32,927 nt of DNA from Tychonema sp. LEGE 06208 (GCF_015207505.1 NZ_JADEWT010000071.1:1-32927), one strand, 5' to 3'. Numbered from the stretch's first letter, positions 8,110 through 14,270 are shown. Numbers and translations: made by a program. Notes: a model not told the origin generated them from the sequence alone.

Positions 8110-8601
8110 TTATAAGAGGTAAGTTGCAGCATTTATTGAGATCCCGGTGCTGGTTGCTGCCTTAGTGTAAGGCACGCTGAAATTCCCCGACAACTGCTTT
8201 CGATTCAAATTGAGGGTTGCACTGATGTTTTCAAGTTTTGTAGGATTTTTTGCTAAGTCGTTTTGCGTTGATATCAGCCGATTTACTACTTGGATAAAAT
8301 AATCAATAGCGAGGGGTGCTGTAAAGGTTCCAGTAGTTCCAGCAGAAAACGTGCCGCTAGGAAAACTCGCAGCGTCCGGGTCGCCGACAAAATTTAAACT
8401 CAATGAGTCGCCAGACTTAATAGGGACTTGAAAATTTCCAGTAAATGTCAACGTGTCGCTGTCGTAAGTACCTGCAAAAAAATTTGTGGTATTTCCTGCT
8501 GCCGATTCCAGAGCCTGAAAGTATTCAATTAATTGTAGAAATTGACCCTCGATTGTGGTTGCTGTAATCGTTGCGCCGGTGCCGGCCGTGATATTGGTCA
8601 T
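8110..8601 (-). CDS. Hypothetical structural-type protein with two copies of a module
   Basis: A 163-residue, Thr/Ser/Ala-rich protein that opens the leftward cluster. It appears internally duplicated. Each half has a helix (TIEGQFLQLIEYFQAL; PLAIDYFIQVVNRLISTQND), then a spacer, then a strand pair of type LxGxFxVP (LTFTGNFQVPIKSG; KQLSGNFSVPYTKA). The same helix plus (L/F)(S/T)GxF layout makes up the 80-aa protein on the opposite strand at 8768. Composition and place suggest a small fibre or decoration protein, but no family is recognised. It lies 19 bp from the tail-fibre gene. Confidence 0.7.
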   Translation of the reverse strand: MTNITAGTGATITATTIEGQFLQLIEYFQALESAAGNTTNFFAGTYDSDTLTFTGNFQVPIKSGDSLSLNFVGDPDAASFPSGTFSAGTTGTFTAPLAIDYFIQVVNRLISTQNDLAKNPTKLENISATLNLNRKQLSGNFSVPYTKAATSTGISINAATYLL

Positions 8602-8652
8602 TTTTTTTGCTTGTTTTAGGACTAAATCTTACTTTATTCTATCAGACTTAAC

Positions 8653-8684
8653 AAACTTATAGAACCTTAAGGTTCTATAAGTTT
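8653..8684. promoter_or_regulatory. Perfect 32-bp palindrome in the divergent intergenic region
   Basis: AAACTTATAGAACCTT (8653-8668) is followed with no spacer by its exact reverse complement (8669-8684). It lies in the 166-bp gap between two divergent gene starts (8601 leftward, 8768 rightward), so it cannot end either gene. A zero-spacer palindrome is better suited to binding a dimeric protein than to forming an RNA hairpin. It is a candidate shared operator for both halves of the tail module. Confidence 0.65.
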
Positions 8685-8767
8685 TGCTCGTGAAATTAGT
8701 TTGCCACAACCCTTGTCAGTGAAGGGCTTGAGGAGTTAGACTGAGGAAGCAATTTACAAATAAAGCG

Positions 8768-9010
8768 ATGACAGAATTAGCTGCTAACAGTATTGTTTCT
8801 ACAACTGTGGAAGATGCTTTGCTAGAAATCTTAAGAATGATAGCTGACTTGCAAGCTACAACTGCGACCAATCCCCAAAACAGAACTGTTATCACTCAGT
8901 TCACACAGAACGAATTGACCGGATTGTTCACAGTCTCCTTGAGCATCCCATCCAGTCTCAGCTACGGAGATTCGGGTGTGGTTGCTAACGCCTCCGAAGT
9001 ATTCCTGTAA
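8768..9010 (+). CDS. Small protein sharing a module with the 163-aa protein
   Basis: An 80-residue protein that opens the rightward cluster. It contains one helix (TVEDALLEILRMIADLQATT), a spacer ending in TQFTQNELTGLFTVSLS, and a short Ser-rich end. This parallels both halves of the protein encoded divergently at 8110-8601. No strong ribosome binding site is seen. It is followed by a 7-bp hairpin that abuts the ribosome binding site of the next gene. Function unknown; likely a small particle component by association. Confidence 0.6.
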   Translation: MTELAANSIVSTTVEDALLEILRMIADLQATTATNPQNRTVITQFTQNELTGLFTVSLSIPSSLSYGDSGVVANASEVFL

Positions 9011-9017
9011 TTAACAA

Positions 9018-9040
9018 TTGTTGCTCTGCAACAACAAGGA
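9018..9040 (+). promoter_or_regulatory. Hairpin abutting the ribosome binding site of the gene at 9049
   Basis: TTGTTGC (9018-9024) pairs with GCAACAA (9028-9034) around a TCT loop. AAGGAG at 9034-9039 follows at once and serves the ATG at 9049. Such a stem can stop mRNA decay or tune initiation. The stem is visible; the role is inference. Confidence 0.45.
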
Positions 9041-9048
9041 GAACATAA

Positions 9049-9612
9049 ATGGCAAAACCGCAAGTTCAGGCGGAACAAACCGATATAACTCAAGAATTGA
9101 CTGCCAAAAAAGGTATTCAATCTCGCGTCGTTCAAGCGTATGTAGAGCCAAACGTCTATCTCGAATTTAAAGTCAGAGAAGACTTTTACAACTATTTCGG
9201 ACTGAAGCCGACAATCGCCACCACGGCCGATGTTGCGGTGACAAAATACAAGCCGGGTACTGGCACCGGTACGGGTACAGCATCGGATAATAATAAGGGT
9301 AACGGCGTTTCTTATCGCTCGAAGGGCAAGAGTTTGGCGGGGAAGAAAATTAAGTTCCCAACTACAGGGGGAGATCCGCCACCCGTTAACTCGAAAAATG
9401 TTGCGAAAAAGAAAAAGACAATGACAATTCGGGTGCCAACAATTCTTTCGGCGGCGGCGATCGCGCTTTGGGTCAATACGGCGATGGATGCAAACCGCCG
9501 TCCTAAGTATTTCACTCTAGAATCGGGCACAGAAGTCTGGATCGATCCGGGGATGACAGAAGCAACAAAGCTCAAGCCTCTGAAATCAATCAAGGGGAAG
9601 AGCGAAGCCTAG
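9049..9612 (+). CDS. Hypothetical basic protein, 187 aa
   Basis: A Lys-rich protein with a strong ribosome binding site (AAGGAG, 9 nt before the ATG), suggesting high expression. The N-terminal 60 residues look globular (VVQAYVEPNVYLEFKVREDF). A low-complexity GTGTGTGT run and a Gly/Lys-rich linker follow (residues about 70-125). The C-terminal part is a compact domain (TIRVPTILSAAAIALWVNTA, then KYFTLESGTEVWIDPG). No family is recognised. It may be a major component of the particle, judged from the translation signal and position only. The next gene starts 10 bp after the stop. Confidence 0.65.
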   Translation: MAKPQVQAEQTDITQELTAKKGIQSRVVQAYVEPNVYLEFKVREDFYNYFGLKPTIATTADVAVTKYKPGTGTGTGTASDNNKGNGVSYRSKGKSLAGKKIKFPTTGGDPPPVNSKNVAKKKKTMTIRVPTILSAAAIALWVNTAMDANRRPKYFTLESGTEVWIDPGMTEATKLKPLKSIKGKSEA

Positions 9613-9622
9613 CGGATAGTTT

Positions 9623-9976
9623 ATGGATGTTGGCGACGAGTCTTCATGGGAATTTGTGTTCGTCCAGGACTACTATCGAGAATCGCTCGGCTACCAACAG
9701 GTCGAGCCGATTTACCTCCCCGGCTCTTTTAGCTGGGAAAGGCTTCGGGTTCGTGTCAGTTGCCCGACGGCTCGAACGACGTGGCGGGTGGCGGGCGAAC
9801 TCGTGCAGGTATTGGGGGCACATTTGGGGTTTGACTTTGAAGGCGAAGCCAAACTTTTACCGCTAAACGCATCTAAGTTAATTTCTTTTTCTGAGTTTGC
9901 AGGTTATCAGTTAAAGTTTTATCCGAAATATTGGATAGATTCTTTCCAGGTTCAAGTAGATAGGTATTTACCTTAA
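9623..9976 (+). CDS. Hypothetical protein, 117 aa
   Basis: A 117-residue protein, rich in aromatic residues and probably beta-structured (WEFVFVQDYYRESLGYQQV, FSWERLRVRVSCP, YQLKFYPKYWIDSFQVQV). It has no signal peptide or membrane helix. It starts 10 bp after the previous gene and its TAA abuts the ATG of the next, so it belongs to one rightward operon. No recognised family. Confidence 0.62.
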   Translation: MDVGDESSWEFVFVQDYYRESLGYQQVEPIYLPGSFSWERLRVRVSCPTARTTWRVAGELVQVLGAHLGFDFEGEAKLLPLNASKLISFSEFAGYQLKFYPKYWIDSFQVQVDRYLP

Positions 9977-10246
9977 ATGGAATCCCTGGCAACAATTTCG
10001 ATCGTTCTCAGTATAATAATTGCGGCTTTTAGCATTTGGAGGGCCAACAATGCAATCCTCCGCAGGCTTGTGCTTATTCAAATGAGACAAGACTCTCTGA
10101 GGGGTCTATCAGTTGCATTGAGTTCTCGCATCAATGATTTGGAAAAGTTTGCATCCGTAACTCATGGGTATCATATCAGAGGCACTGCTTCAGAGATAGA
10201 AGAGGTCTTTTTGAATAATTTTGAAGGAAAGGATACAGGTTTTTAG
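9977..10246 (+). CDS. Small one-TM protein, holin- or spanin-like candidate
   Basis: An 89-residue protein. The N-terminal hydrophobic helix (ATISIVLSIIIAAFSIW, residues 5-21) is followed by a basic cap (RANNAILRR) and a mostly helical, soluble C-terminus. The ATG directly follows the TAA of the previous gene, and a C39-like peptidase gene starts 11 bp after its stop. A small membrane protein just upstream of a peptidoglycan-acting enzyme is the classical phage holin/endolysin order. A single-helix protein could be a class III-type holin, a spanin part or a simple membrane anchor. The pairing is inference. Confidence 0.6.
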   Translation: MESLATISIVLSIIIAAFSIWRANNAILRRLVLIQMRQDSLRGLSVALSSRINDLEKFASVTHGYHIRGTASEIEEVFLNNFEGKDTGF

Positions 10247-10257
10247 ACTTTAGATTA

Positions 10258-10758
10258 ATGAAAATTGACGTTCCTTTTAAATCTCAGTTGGATAACGTTT
10301 TGAATCCAACTGGTTCGTGCAATGTTACTTCTATTGCTATGTGTTTGGCTTTTTTTGGGGTAAAACCCAAGGGAAGCGGCCAGTTAGAAGATGAGTTGTA
10401 TAAGTATATGGAGAGTCAGAATCTGAGCCGCCACTCTCCGCAAGACTTGGCTCAGGTTGTCCGAGATTATGGGCTTAAGGATGACTTCACGGCGGCAGGC
10501 AGTATCGACCGCTGCTGTCGGCACATTCAGGCTGGCAACCCCTGCGTGATTCACGGCTATTTCACGTCTTTCGGCCACATTATTGTGTTGATTGGGTTTG
10601 ACGAGAAAGGCTTTTTTGTGCATGACCCTTACGGCGAATGGTTCCCTAGCGGGTATCGAACCGATTTTAGCGGCGAGTCCCTTCACTATTCCTACAAATT
10701 AATTGAAAGGCTGTGCATCCCAGACGGTCAGTTCTGGGTGCACTATATCTCAAAATAA
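10258..10758 (+). CDS. C39-like papain-fold peptidase, candidate endolysin
   Basis: A 166-residue peptidase_C39_2-type protein. The start VPFKSQLDN, then GSCNVTSIAMCLAFFG, carries the catalytic Cys21. His107 in SFGHIIVLIGFDE and Asp123 in FFVHDPYGEW complete the usual Cys-His-Asp triad. Family members cleave peptide bonds, and phage-borne ones are often predicted to cut peptidoglycan crosslinks. There is no signal peptide, so release would need a holin, and the gene just upstream is a candidate. No separate cell-wall-binding domain is present. It ends the rightward cluster, and its last 9 bp overlap the end of the convergent gene. The family is fairly sure; the lysis role is inferred from context. 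Confidence 0.78.
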   Translation: MKIDVPFKSQLDNVLNPTGSCNVTSIAMCLAFFGVKPKGSGQLEDELYKYMESQNLSRHSPQDLAQVVRDYGLKDDFTAAGSIDRCCRHIQAGNPCVIHGYFTSFGHIIVLIGFDEKGFFVHDPYGEWFPSGYRTDFSGESLHYSYKLIERLCIPDGQFWVHYISK

Positions 10759-11463
10759 AATGATGGCAGAGCGATCGCGCAAACAGTCGGCGATTTCCTC
10801 TGGAGATATCCCTAGGGCGATCGCCTCCCTGATTTCTTCGCAGCGCGCGTTGCTAATGGGCGAATCGGTGTTGCCACCGGGGACATGAATGTGCCGCACT
10901 TTTTTGCCGCTGCGGTAAGAGAATCGGAAATACTCGCCGCCTCGGGCCGTACCTTTTGGCCGATATCTAGAGATTGCTTTTGTTACAGAATCATCTGGAT
11001 TTGATTCTGTAACAGGTGCCGGTGTTACAGAATCATCTGGATTTGATTCTGTAACAGGTGCCGGTGTTACAGAATCATCTGGATTTGATTCTGTAACAGG
11101 TGCCGGTGTTACAGAATCATTTAGGGGCGGAATTGATTCTGTAACAGGTTCCGGTGTTACAGAATCATCTGGATTTGATTCTGTAACAGGTGCCGGTGTT
11201 ACAGAATCATCTGGGGGCGGAATTGATTCTGTAACAGGTTCGGGTGTCAGGGCGAAGTCGCCGGGGTGAAGGTAAGCCCATTCCTCTGTCCGATCGCTCC
11301 AAAATCGGACGCTACCGTCAGGATGGACGGAATCAACGAGAACGACTTCCCCTTTTTTCCAGTCAGGGGCGCTGTTGGCCTTGCGCCGCAGCTTCACCCG
11401 ATCGCCCGCTCGAACAGTTCCGCCGCCAGAGGGCGCGCTAAATAAACTTAACTGCTGCTGCAT
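10750..11463 (-). CDS. Repeat-containing protein with SH3-like and cyanobacterial HIPGGNT-type domains
   Basis: A 237-residue protein. The ATG at 11463 is chosen because AGAAGGAGAG at 11471-11480 is an excellent ribosome binding site for it; a longer frame to 11529 lacks one. Residues about 16-70 (RAGDRVKLRRK, KKGEVVLVDSVHPDGSVRFW) look like an SH3-type barrel. A low-complexity middle of six 14- or 16-residue units of type DSVTPAPVTESNPD follows. The C-terminal 65 residues (YFRFSYRSGKKVRHIHVPGG) match a module I recall from many cyanobacterial proteins, probably nucleic-acid-binding. The encoding DNA repeats are perfect inverted repeats. Function unknown; it may be a DNA-binding accessory protein. 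Confidence 0.7.
   Translation of the reverse strand: MQQQLSLFSAPSGGGTVRAGDRVKLRRKANSAPDWKKGEVVLVDSVHPDGSVRFWSDRTEEWAYLHPGDFALTPEPVTESIPPPDDSVTPAPVTESNPDDSVTPEPVTESIPPLNDSVTPAPVTESNPDDSVTPAPVTESNPDDSVTPAPVTESNPDDSVTKAISRYRPKGTARGGEYFRFSYRSGKKVRHIHVPGGNTDSPISNARCEEIREAIALGISPEEIADCLRDRSAIILF
10981..11244. repeat. Six tandem units, each a 13-bp perfect inverted repeat
   Basis: Units start at 10981, 11023, 11065, 11107, 11155 and 11197, four of 42 bp and two of 48 bp. Each begins with TGTTACAGAATCA, has an 8- or 14-nt centre, then TGATTCTGTAACA, then an 8-nt link such as GGTGCCGG. All twelve arms are identical. The array lies in frame within the gene at 10750-11463 and encodes the DSVT/VTES repeats. 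It could form a row of cruciforms or hairpins. Confidence 0.95.
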
Positions 11464-11487
11464 CAAACCGCTCTCCTTCTTGATTGC

Positions 11488-11539
11488 ATCGCTACACATA
11501 AATCTGCCTCCCATAGGGAAAGCATTCATGTGTAGCGAT
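11488..11539. promoter_or_regulatory. 12-bp inverted repeat upstream of the repeat-protein gene
   Basis: ATCGCTACACAT (11488-11499) is exactly inverted as ATGTGTAGCGAT (11528-11539), with 28 bp between. It begins 25 bp upstream of the chosen ATG at 11463, so it lies in the promoter or leader. It may be an operator or a long stem in the leader RNA. Confidence 0.55.
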
Positions 11540-11612
11540 TATTTATAGAAGCGCGTCAGTTTTGCCGATCGCGCATCCGCCTCAAAACTTGAGATCCTTT
11601 TACGTTCGATCG

Positions 11613-11873
11613 TCAATTTACAGACTCATCATTTGGCACGCTCTCTACGTTCAGACCAAAAGACCTAGCAAGAGTTTTTAGGGGTATCCCTAACTCTTTC
11701 GCGAGAAGGATGGCTCGATCAAATCGGGGGATAGACTCTCCCCGTTCCCAGTCACCAATAATGCGAATTCCTACCCCCATCCGGCGGCTAAGTTCCGGCT
11801 GGGTGAGGTTTGCACTTTCCCTAAGACTTTTCAAGGTTGGTACGTTCCGTTCTTCATCGTCAGCTTTATTCAT
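11613..11873 (-). CDS. Cro/CI-type (XRE family) helix-turn-helix repressor
   Basis: An 86-residue DNA-binding protein. The HTH_3 fold spans residues about 13-67: TLKSLRESANLTQPELSRRM is helices 1-2, GVGIRIIGDWERGESIPRF holds the recognition helix and the typical WERG turn, and RAILLAKELGIPLKTLAR closes the domain. There is no peptidase or sensing domain, so it is Cro-like in size. The start codon lies 2 bp from a palindromic operator, and the whole upstream region carries three such sites, as expected for autoregulation and for control of the divergent gene at 12072. It is probably the lysogeny or mobility switch of the island. Confidence 0.88.
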   Translation of the reverse strand: MNKADDEERNVPTLKSLRESANLTQPELSRRMGVGIRIIGDWERGESIPRFDRAILLAKELGIPLKTLARSFGLNVESVPNDESVN

Positions 11874-11875
11874 AG

Positions 11876-11937
11876 TAGCACTAAAGTGCTAGCAGTTTAG
11901 TGCTTGACACAAAACAGGACTAGCACTAAACTGCTAG
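11876..11937. promoter_or_regulatory. Triple operator between the repressor and the divergent gene
   Basis: Three palindromic sites are visible. TAGCACTAAAGTGCTA at 11876-11891 is perfect with 7-bp arms around AA. AGCAGTTTAGTGCT at 11891-11904 has one mismatch, and CTAGCACTAAACTGCTAG at 11920-11937 has one mismatch. The first two sites share a base and the third is 15 bp further on. The layout resembles the three-site switch of lambdoid phages. The arms contain the TGCTAG half-site also found at 1138 and 1880-1908. Confidence 0.78.
11904..11932 (+). promoter_or_regulatory. Rightward promoter overlapped by operators
   Basis: TTGACA at 11904-11909 is separated by exactly 17 bp from TAAACT at 11927-11932. 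This is a sigma-70-type promoter reading toward the gene at 12072. Operator 2 touches the -35 box and operator 3 covers the -10 box, so a bound repressor should block it. The leader would be about 130 nt. Confidence 0.65.
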
Positions 11938-12040
11938 TGGGTAGACACAACAAAGAAATTCGGCTCGGCCGCGTGAACTTGGTTTAGCTAAATCTCTGCG
12001 TTAAATCTCCCATAGATTGCATTGCATACTCCAACAATGC

Positions 12041-12059
12041 GGGGCGAACCCCTCGCCCC
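12041..12059 (+). promoter_or_regulatory. GC-rich leader hairpin before the gene at 12072
   Basis: GGGGCGA (12041-12047) pairs with TCGCCCC (12053-12059) around ACCCC, followed by TTCCTTT. It ends 12 nt before the ATG, where a ribosome binding site would be expected, and none is seen. It may act as an attenuator or hinder ribosome entry. Confidence 0.45.
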
Positions 12060-12071
12060 TTCCTTTAAATC

Positions 12072-13010
12072 ATGCACACGTACACCCGCGAACTTTTAGA
12101 CAAACACCTGCTGCCGGAACTCAAGCGGATAGCCCAGGAACTCGGCATCGTGCCCGCTGGCAACAAAGCTTATAGAGAGACTTGGATTGCGGCACTTGTA
12201 GATCAGCCTTTTCCGGTATCTCAGACGATCTCCCCCGAAGCCGAACCAGACGGTAATGCCGCGCGCCAAAGCGAGAAGCCGAACACTTGGGCGCAGTGGG
12301 CGTTTAGGGCGCACTATGCTGTGGCCGTCCAACGGTACGAATCCGAGTTTGGCGTACCGTTTGAAAGCACGAACCTGCACGCAGAACTTGGCGAAAAAGG
12401 ATTAGCCGCAGTGTTCGTACCTGCGGAAAAATTCCTCGATGCTGATCTAGCCCAGGAGCCGACAGAAAATTCCCCCGGTGTCGATCTAGTCCAGGAGCCG
12501 ACAGAAAATTCCCCCGGTGTCGATCTAGTCCAGGAGCCGACAGAAAATCCCGACCTGGCAGATGCGCTCGCAGAAATTGCCCGACTGCGAATGCGGAATC
12601 AGGAATTGCTGGAACAAGTGCGATCGCAGTCTCAGACAATTCGACACGCCAAAGACATCTCGCCGGTTAAAAAGCCGAGTTTTAAGCGAGTTCTCGCGCT
12701 GGCTGAAGCGGCCCTTCTCAACCTCTCTAAGGGCGAGGGAGGTGCTTGGTTCCTGAGCATGGGGCATCTCAAGCGCAAGTTCAGGAAGCTGCGCCACATC
12801 TGGGACTTGCTAGTTTCCGGCGACTGGTACCTGTCGGATTTATTCCCGCCACCTCTACCTGTGGTGCCAGAACCGCTCTTCCCCCCAACTCACAGTAAAT
12901 ACGGTGCCATTCCCTTCTGCAGCGATGACCTGATCGATATTTGGAGCTTGAATCCTGCGGGTGCGGAGTCGAGCGGTCTGTCTCCTCCAGAAGGGGGTGA
13001 TGCGATGTAA
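12072..13010 (+). CDS. SAP-like/coiled-coil protein with 13-residue repeats
   Basis: A 312-residue protein, first gene of the rightward transcript under the repressor. Residues about 8-43 (LLPELKRIAQELGIVPAGNK) resemble a SAP/Rho-N-type DNA- or RNA-binding helix pair. Three near-identical units of type DLVQEPTENSPGV follow at about residues 125-160. A coiled coil comes next (DALAEIARLRMRNQELLEQV), and the C-terminus is basic and then Pro-rich (FPPPLPVVPEPLFPP). Proteins with this layout seem to belong to cyanobacterial mobile elements, but I cannot name a function. It has no clear ribosome binding site. By position it could take the place of an early phage gene. Confidence 0.68.
   Translation: MHTYTRELLDKHLLPELKRIAQELGIVPAGNKAYRETWIAALVDQPFPVSQTISPEAEPDGNAARQSEKPNTWAQWAFRAHYAVAVQRYESEFGVPFESTNLHAELGEKGLAAVFVPAEKFLDADLAQEPTENSPGVDLVQEPTENSPGVDLVQEPTENPDLADALAEIARLRMRNQELLEQVRSQSQTIRHAKDISPVKKPSFKRVLALAEAALLNLSKGEGGAWFLSMGHLKRKFRKLRHIWDLLVSGDWYLSDLFPPPLPVVPEPLFPPTHSKYGAIPFCSDDLIDIWSLNPAGAESSGLSPPEGGDAM
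12444..12550. repeat. 39-bp tandem repeat inside the gene at 12072
   Basis: Units start at 12444, 12483 and 12522 with GATCTAG, and the third is partial. The copies differ at very few positions, so the expansion is recent. They encode the acidic DLVQEPTENSPGV units in frame. Confidence 0.85.
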
Positions 13011-13094
13011 TTTGAGCGTATCTCACATTCCCATCACTTTGCTTCCAGTGCGATCGTCCGATCGGGCGATCGCTTCCTACCACTAAAAACAACA

Positions 13095-13568
13095 ATGGAA
13101 CCACCAAATACTTTTACCTATCGGCATTCAGAAATGCCGCCGATAACTGACGAAATGAAATCGGAAATCGCAGAAGTTGATTTTAATACAGCGAATCTGA
13201 TTCTGAAGTTTCAGGGCAACTACCGCGCGCTTTCCGAACTCGCGGAAACTCTCGCCGACAGTCTGGACAGTTGCGAAATGAACTTGCAGTGCATTCAAAT
13301 TATTTCCGACGGTGACGGCGAGGGGCCCGCGCGGGCGATCGGCTTAGCGGACTTACCCCTACAAGAAAAACGCATAATCGTATCCACTGTTATTGCGCAT
13401 GCAGTGGCGACTAGGACACTGAGCAACCTTCTCGAACGCGATTTGGAACAAGTAATGTTCGAGGTCAAAGAAGTGGTCGAGATCGAGTACGGGGAACTCA
13501 CGCAGGAGCTACTGGACAGCGTTCTCAATCAGTTGACCGAGCAAGTGCGGGAGTCTCCCCACGACTGA
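13095..13568 (+). CDS. Hypothetical acidic helical protein, 157 aa
   Basis: A strongly acidic, almost all-helical protein of unknown function (NYRALSELAETLADSLD, LTQELLDSVLNQLTEQVRE). It has no membrane segment. An alternative start is the Met at residue 14. It lies 84 bp after the previous gene on the same strand and is followed by a terminator-like hairpin at 13604-13630. It is probably the end of the transcript that begins at the repressed promoter. No recognised domain. Confidence 0.62.
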   Translation: MEPPNTFTYRHSEMPPITDEMKSEIAEVDFNTANLILKFQGNYRALSELAETLADSLDSCEMNLQCIQIISDGDGEGPARAIGLADLPLQEKRIIVSTVIAHAVATRTLSNLLERDLEQVMFEVKEVVEIEYGELTQELLDSVLNQLTEQVRESPHD

Positions 13569-13603
13569 AAGTTCAGCATCGAACTCTAAAATCTGATACC
13601 AGA

Positions 13604-13630
13604 AGCTATTGAGTCGAACCCTCAATAGTT
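13604..13630 (+). terminator. Terminator-like hairpin after the 157-aa gene
   Basis: CTATTGAG (13606-13613) pairs with CTCAATAG (13621-13628) around TCGAACC, with extra G-U and A-U pairs outside and TTTC downstream. The T-run is short. A 13-bp direct repeat, CTTCGAGAATTCG, follows at 13632-13644 and 13648-13660. Confidence 0.5.
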
Positions 13631-13696
13631 TCTTCGAGAATTCGCTCCTTCGAGAATTCGCCCTATCAAAAGTTACTTCTCACCCTTAGTAATACC

Positions 13697-14005
13697 ATGA
13701 ATCCAAGCGCAAACAATAAAAACAAATTGGTTAGAAGCCTCGTCGCCGACTGCGAGAGAATGTTTGGCGAGGCTTTTGATCGAAGCAAGTTGAGAGAGAC
13801 CCTTCTTATCATTGAGCAGGCAAGAGCAAAGGGCTATCTCGGTGTTCATAAAAATCACGATCGCTGCTTAGTGGAATCAGTGAATATAGCTAACGACATC
13901 TTGAAGACTTACCGAACCGAGAGTGGACTCACTACTGAATTTAAGAAGCCCGAAGCTTTGTACGTTTACATAGCGTTAATATCCCTCAACTGCATCAAGC
14001 TTTGA
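13697..14005 (+). CDS. Hypothetical protein, 102 aa
   Basis: A 102-residue helical protein of mixed charge (KLVRSLVADCERMFGEAFDR, KLRETLLIIEQARAKGYLG). It has no recognised domain or membrane segment. No strong ribosome binding site precedes the ATG, and the gene stands alone between a terminator-like hairpin and the structured non-coding stretch before the IS110-type gene. It may be passenger cargo of the island. Confidence 0.5.
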   Translation: MNPSANNKNKLVRSLVADCERMFGEAFDRSKLRETLLIIEQARAKGYLGVHKNHDRCLVESVNIANDILKTYRTESGLTTEFKKPEALYVYIALISLNCIKL

Positions 14006-14015
14006 CAAGGTAAAT

Positions 14016-14270
14016 CCCGCCTGATGAACTGTTTGCCCTAACAGTCGAAACTCCCGTTTTAAAGGGGAGTCGCGGGTAAGGGTTGCGTCCTCGCATTAGT
14101 TCTAGTTCTTCAGTAAGGAGGTGGACAGTTAAATGCTGTCCCAAAATTCTCGTGGGAACGACCAATTAATCGCAAACGCGCGGTGGATTCCAACCCCACC
14201 GCGCGATAAATCTCCTAAGCCCCTGTGCGGATATGGGTGTAATGCCCTTGGGTGATTCGTGGGTTATGTA
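14016..14270 (+). ncRNA. Structured leader RNA candidate of the IS110-type recombinase
   Basis: Two multi-branched domains can be drawn by hand. In domain 1, CCCGC 14016-14020 pairs with GCGGG 14072-14076, enclosing hairpins 14028-14045 (ACTGTT/AACAGT) and 14050-14070 (ACTCCC/GGGAGT). In domain 2, AGGAGG 14116-14121 pairs with TCTCCT 14211-14216, enclosing 14123-14141 (GGACAG/CTGTCC) and a perfect 10-bp stem, 14177-14186 with 14196-14205 (CGCGCGGTGG/CCACCGCGCG), with a 9-nt loop. A small 4-bp hairpin lies between the domains. IS110-family elements encode a guide (bridge) RNA in the non-coding end next to the transposase, and size and place fit. The function is inference; the stems are visible. 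Confidence 0.62.

Noticed and set aside
10981-11244. CRISPR-like array
   Set aside because: The period is regular, but the units lie in an open reading frame, the centres are near-identical rather than unique spacers, and no cas gene is present.
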